In this document: positions 4,593-7,533 of the stretch, piece by piece
How positions within the stretch are numbered: the first letter of the stretch is position 1
How the letters are laid out: each line of letters begins with the position of its first letter
Source of the DNA: Leucobacter_A sp035514995
GTDB lineage: Bacteria; Actinomycetota; Actinomycetes; Actinomycetales; Microbacteriaceae
Length of the DNA: 7,533 nucleotides
Direction of reading: 5' to 3'
NCBI GenBank assembly: GCA_035514995.1
Contig: DATJCC010000145.1
Span: 1 to 7,533, forward strand
Notes under the pieces: generated by a model
Database searches by the model: none
Told to the model about the DNA's origin: nothing
The model's input: the letters and a program-made list of their open reading frames with translations, nothing else
Position numbers and translations under genes: made by a program

Positions 4593-4608
4593 TAGGCTTA
4601 TTTGCGTG
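4593..4608 (+). promoter_or_regulatory. Candidate promoter -10 for a leaderless CopD-CtaG transcript
   Basis: TAGGCT (4593-4598) fits TAnnnT and lies seven bases before the GTG at 4606, about where transcription would begin. No good Shine-Dalgarno precedes this GTG, and the upstream terminator isolates the gene from HU, so a leaderless mRNA, common in actinobacteria, is plausible. No clear -35 is visible. Confidence 0.35.
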
Positions 4609-6597
4609 CCGAGACTGATACGCGTATTCGCTCCCGCGACCCTTTTAATAGCTGCTATTTTTGCTACCTGGATTGGGATGGTTGTTGGTGGGGCTGGCGA
4701 ACCGCAAGCAATATTAGACCCCGGTGCAGTTGTGCGTTACGGTGCTCCCTTGGCACGTATGCTGGTCAACATTTCTGGCGGTGTGCTGTTTGGTGCGCTG
4801 CTTTTGGCAGTGTGGGCTCTCAAAGGTGAGGGCAAAGAAAACAGGGCGGTTTTAGACCTTGCGGCAGGATCTGCTGCCGTAATGACGGTTGCTGCAATAA
4901 TGACGGCGGTCTTTGTGTTTCTTGACGCCTCAAATCTGCCTTTTTCTTTCGACCAAACTTTTGGGGCCGGGCTCGCACAGTTTTTAACTGAGATTGAGCT
5001 TGGGCAGCTGTGGTTGTGGATAATTTCATTCGGCGCTGTGACCACTGTAATAACTTTTGCGGTTTCTGACAGACGCTGGTTGATATTAGCGGTGCTCCTA
5101 GCCACCGCGACGCTTGTGCCTTTAGCTCAGCAGGGGCATGCGCAGGGCGCGCCAGGCCAGGCACAAGCGGTAAACTCGCTCTTCATACACCTGACAAGCG
5201 CTGCGGCTTGGATAGGTGGACTCATTACTGTGATTATGCTCTCACGCGTTGTAGACAGAGCACGCATCTCGGTTATCGTCGCGAGATATTCGTCAATCGC
5301 TCTGTTTGCTTATATTGGTATCGCAGCTTCGGGCGTTGTTAGTGCGTGGCTTCGGATAGGAACGATTGCCGATCTCTTCGGAACCGGATATGGCAAACTG
5401 GTTTTGCTTAAGACCGGTGCAATAATCTTGCTCGGGGTCTACGGAGCTCTACAAAGGCAGTGGTTTCTGCCGCGCATCGCCGACACTGCCCGCGGAGCGA
5501 AAATGTTTGGCTGGTTCGTTGTCTCAGAGCTTTTAGTGATGGGCGTCGCATCTGGCTTGGCGGCAGCCCTTGGTCGCACACGCACGCCGGTTCCCATCCA
5601 AGCAGCGCAAGATAGCGGCGAGAAGATCACACCGGCGGAATGGTTGACAGGTGATCCACTACCACCAGAATTTACAATTGAAACGTTTTTTTCAGAGTGG
5701 AAGTTTGATCTGCTTTGGGTGTTGGTGAGTGCTTTTGGCATAGCTGTTTACCTCGCCGGGGTCAACAAACTAGCTAAGCGGGGCGACAAATGGCCAATCG
5801 GGCGCACGATAGCCTGGGTTTTAGGTCTTACGCTGCTTTTCTTCACAACCAACGGCTCACTTAATGCTTACGAGCGTTACGTTTTCAGTATTCACATGCT
5901 TGGCCACATGATGTTGACAATGCTCATCCCGCTAATACTCGTGCTCGGCGCGCCTGTGACTCTGCTGTTGCGAGCGACCGAGAAGCGCAGTGACGGCTCT
6001 TGGGGCGGTCGCGAGTGGGTGATGTGGGCTATTCAAACCCCATACTCGAAGTTCATCACACACCCGATTGTTGCTGCAGTAGTGTTTGCCGGCTCTCTTT
6101 GGGTGTTTTATTTCACACCGATGCTCAGCTGGGCTATGCGAGAGCATTTAGGGCATCAGTGGATGATAATTCACTTCTTAATTTCTGGTTATCTCTTCAG
6201 CTTAACCGTGATCGGGATAGACCCTATTCCGCTACGACTGTCCTACCCGTTGCGCATAGTCACACTCTTCGCCACGATGGCAGCCCACGCTTTCTTTGGA
6301 GTAACGATCATGAGCATGACCGGTATGTTAGCTCCTGAATGGTTTGGCGCGATGGGCCGCACCTGGGGGCTACCACCGCTAGAAGATCAGAGCGCTGGAG
6401 GGTCGATAGCGTGGGGTATCGGGGAGCTGCCGACCCTTGCTCTGGCAATTATTGTGACTGTGCAGTGGATGCTCAACGACGATAAAGTGCAAAAGCGGCG
6501 CGATCGGGCAGCTGATCGTTCGGGCGAATCGGAGCTCAAAGCTTACAATGAGATGCTCGCAAAACAGGCAGTGCGTGACGAAAAGCTTAAAAGGTAG
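4606..6597 (+). CDS. Fused CopD / CtaG-type membrane protein (copper handling, cytochrome c oxidase assembly)
   Basis: This polytopic membrane protein has about 663 residues and roughly 15-16 hydrophobic segments. Residues about 1-320 form a CopD-like copper-resistance domain, including His178 in a QQGHAQG loop and FIHLTSAAAWIGGL (193-206). After a loop (about 325-375), the C-terminal half is a Caa3/CtaG domain, with SIHMLGHMMLTM (His430, His434), EHLGHQWMIIHFLISGYLF (His514, His517, His523) and MAAHAFFG (His561), plus the GIDPIP motif. These His/Met clusters are potential copper ligands. The fused layout matches actinobacterial proteins such as Mycobacterium Rv0102, which is about this long. 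The likely job is supplying copper to cytochrome c oxidase or moving it across the membrane. I chose GTG 4606 because an earlier start (frame open from 4519) would place the HU terminator inside the gene. The 3' end overlaps the convergent fadH gene by 11 bases. Confidence 0.88.
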   Translation: MPRLIRVFAPATLLIAAIFATWIGMVVGGAGEPQAILDPGAVVRYGAPLARMLVNISGGVLFGALLLAVWALKGEGKENRAVLDLAAGSAAVMTVAAIMTAVFVFLDASNLPFSFDQTFGAGLAQFLTEIELGQLWLWIISFGAVTTVITFAVSDRRWLILAVLLATATLVPLAQQGHAQGAPGQAQAVNSLFIHLTSAAAWIGGLITVIMLSRVVDRARISVIVARYSSIALFAYIGIAASGVVSAWLRIGTIADLFGTGYGKLVLLKTGAIILLGVYGALQRQWFLPRIADTARGAKMFGWFVVSELLVMGVASGLAAALGRTRTPVPIQAAQDSGEKITPAEWLTGDPLPPEFTIETFFSEWKFDLLWVLVSAFGIAVYLAGVNKLAKRGDKWPIGRTIAWVLGLTLLFFTTNGSLNAYERYVFSIHMLGHMMLTMLIPLILVLGAPVTLLLRATEKRSDGSWGGREWVMWAIQTPYSKFITHPIVAAVVFAGSLWVFYFTPMLSWAMREHLGHQWMIIHFLISGYLFSLTVIGIDPIPLRLSYPLRIVTLFATMAAHAFFGVTIMSMTGMLAPEWFGAMGRTWGLPPLEDQSAGGSIAWGIGELPTLALAIIVTVQWMLNDDKVQKRRDRAADRSGESELKAYNEMLAKQAVRDEKLKR

Positions 6598-7533
6598 CAG
6601 CCACCTCAACGCCTTCGTATATTGCGCGTTTCGCGTCAAGCTCGCTGGCTAGTTTTGCGCCACCGATCAGGTGAGCGTTAATTCCGAGAGCTTTTAGTTC
6701 GTCGTAGAGATCGGTCAGCGACTCCTGCCCTGTGCAGAGCACAATTGTGTCGGCTGATATGAAACGTGGCTGTCCCTCAACCGTGATGTGCACACCTTTT
6801 GGGGTGATTTCTTCATAGTTAACTCCGACAATTGTGACAACTCCGCGGCGCTCGACTTCGGCTCTATGGATCCACCCAGTCGTAAGACCCAAGCCGGCGC
6901 CCGCTTTAGTGCTTTTGCGCTGTAGCATTGTCACTTTGCGGCGGCTCTGCTCTAACTGGGGTGCAACAACATTTCCTCGAGTTTGTGTGTCCATGACGAC
7001 ACCCCAGCTTTTTTTGAACTTTTCTTTGTCGAGCGCTATAGATGCGCCATGTTGGGTTAAAAATTCTGCAGTGTCAAAACCAATTCCACCGGCACCCAAA
7101 ATAGCGACCTCATTGCCAACCCTTCGCTCCCCTCGAATAACCTGCGCGTAGGTGACAACATTCGGTAGTTCGACGCCCTTAATGTTTGGGATGCGGGGCT
7201 GCACACCAGTGGCCACAATGACTTCGTCAAAGTGTTGCAGGTCTGCGGCTTGCACATGCGCTCCAAGCTTAACTTCAACCCCGTGACGCTTTAGCTCGCC
7301 CTCGTAGAAATGAAGGGTTCCCACAAACTCTTCTTTACCCGGGATGAGCATCGCCATATCAAACTGGCCACCAAGGCTGTCACGGGCTTCAAAGAGTGTC
7401 ACCTGCAAGCCCCTCTCAGCTGCGGCAGAGGCGGCCGCAAGCCCGGCGACACCACCACCGACAACTGCTACAGTTTTTTTGAGGCGGCTAGGAGGTAAAA
7501 CGAGAGTGGTTTCGTTGCCTGCGCGCGGGTTCA
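6587..7533 (-). CDS. fadH: NADPH-dependent 2,4-dienoyl-CoA reductase, C-terminal half (5' end outside window)
   Basis: FadH reduces 2,4-dienoyl-CoA, allowing beta-oxidation of unsaturated fatty acids with even-position double bonds. The frame is open to the right edge, where the first in-window residues (NPRAGNE) are the segment just after the Fe-S cysteine cluster. The FMN-binding TIM barrel and most or all of the Fe-S ligands are therefore off the window. The 314 residues present comprise an FAD-binding Rossmann motif GGGVAGLAAA (25-34), FEARDSLGGQF, IPGKEEF, VATG (about 106-109), a second nucleotide-binding motif AILGAGGIGFDTAEFL (144-159), MLQRKSTKAGAGLG, TTGWIHR, and the end motif LIGGAKLASELDAKRAI (288-304). 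The pattern agrees closely with Escherichia coli FadH as I recall it. Other Old Yellow Enzyme-type dienoate or trimethylamine dehydrogenases share the architecture, but IPGKEEF, TTGWIHR and ELDAKRAI favour FadH. The stop overlaps the convergent CopD-CtaG gene, and no terminator is visible. Confidence 0.92.
   Translation of the reverse strand, partial: NPRAGNETTLVLPPSRLKKTVAVVGGGVAGLAAASAAAERGLQVTLFEARDSLGGQFDMAMLIPGKEEFVGTLHFYEGELKRHGVEVKLGAHVQAADLQHFDEVIVATGVQPRIPNIKGVELPNVVTYAQVIRGERRVGNEVAILGAGGIGFDTAEFLTQHGASIALDKEKFKKSWGVVMDTQTRGNVVAPQLEQSRRKVTMLQRKSTKAGAGLGLTTGWIHRAEVERRGVVTIVGVNYEEITPKGVHITVEGQPRFISADTIVLCTGQESLTDLYDELKALGINAHLIGGAKLASELDAKRAIYEGVEVAATF

Noticed and set aside
4519..4605. 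Earlier start for the CopD-CtaG gene at 4519
   Set aside because: It lies within the stem of the HU terminator, has no ribosome site, and encodes a cysteine-containing lead with no resemblance to the family.
4737..5164. Two overlapping minus-strand open frames of over 110 codons opposite CopD
   Set aside because: They are opposite-strand shadows of a well-supported membrane protein gene and have no family features.

Overview
The window looks like an ordinary chromosomal segment from a small-genome, moderate-GC actinobacterium. Family Microbacteriaceae (for example the freshwater Luna-type lineages) is my best guess. Three things point there: a zinc-free L28/L33/S14 operon followed by a short HU gene and a CopD-CtaG fusion, a FadE19/MaoC pair like one I recall from Mycobacterium, and a GC content that looks close to half by eye. 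The taxonomy is inferred from remembered protein families, not from a search.

Layout. Positions 1-1177 (+) hold the 3' end of a short/branched-chain acyl-CoA dehydrogenase gene and a MaoC-type hot-dog hydratase, the tail of a probable branched-chain amino acid (leucine) degradation operon. Converging on it from the other strand (3060 to 1203) is a tightly overlapped bioY-bioM-bioN operon, a complete biotin-specific ECF importer. A 175-base divergent intergenic region separates bioY from rpmB-rpmG-rpsN (3236-3948, +), encoding cysteine-poor L28, L33 and S14. The rpmG gene is only 55 codons long. That operon ends at a very strong UUCG-loop terminator. An AT-rich stretch with roughly helically phased A/T tracts and a structured leader then precede the HU gene (4210-4491), which has its own terminator. 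A GTG-initiated, possibly leaderless CopD-CtaG membrane protein gene follows (4606-6597). It overlaps tail-to-tail by 11 bases with the 3' half of a 2,4-dienoyl-CoA reductase gene (fadH) on the minus strand, which runs off the right edge.

How the genes fit together. The acyl-CoA dehydrogenase/MaoC pair and FadH both belong to acyl-CoA catabolism. Leucine catabolism needs a biotin-dependent carboxylase (3-methylcrotonyl-CoA carboxylase), so a neighbouring biotin importer makes metabolic sense, but that link is inference. The ribosomal proteins and HU are core housekeeping genes. CopD-CtaG probably supports copper supply to cytochrome c oxidase.

I found no mobile element, CRISPR array, tRNA or rRNA, and no convincing evidence of an undescribed system. 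The items most worth a second look are small: a pentapeptide-repeat N-terminal extension on the MaoC protein, a 14-base tandem duplication across its stop codon, paired palindromes in the rpmB leader, the phased A/T tracts upstream of HU, and the overlapping convergent gene ends.
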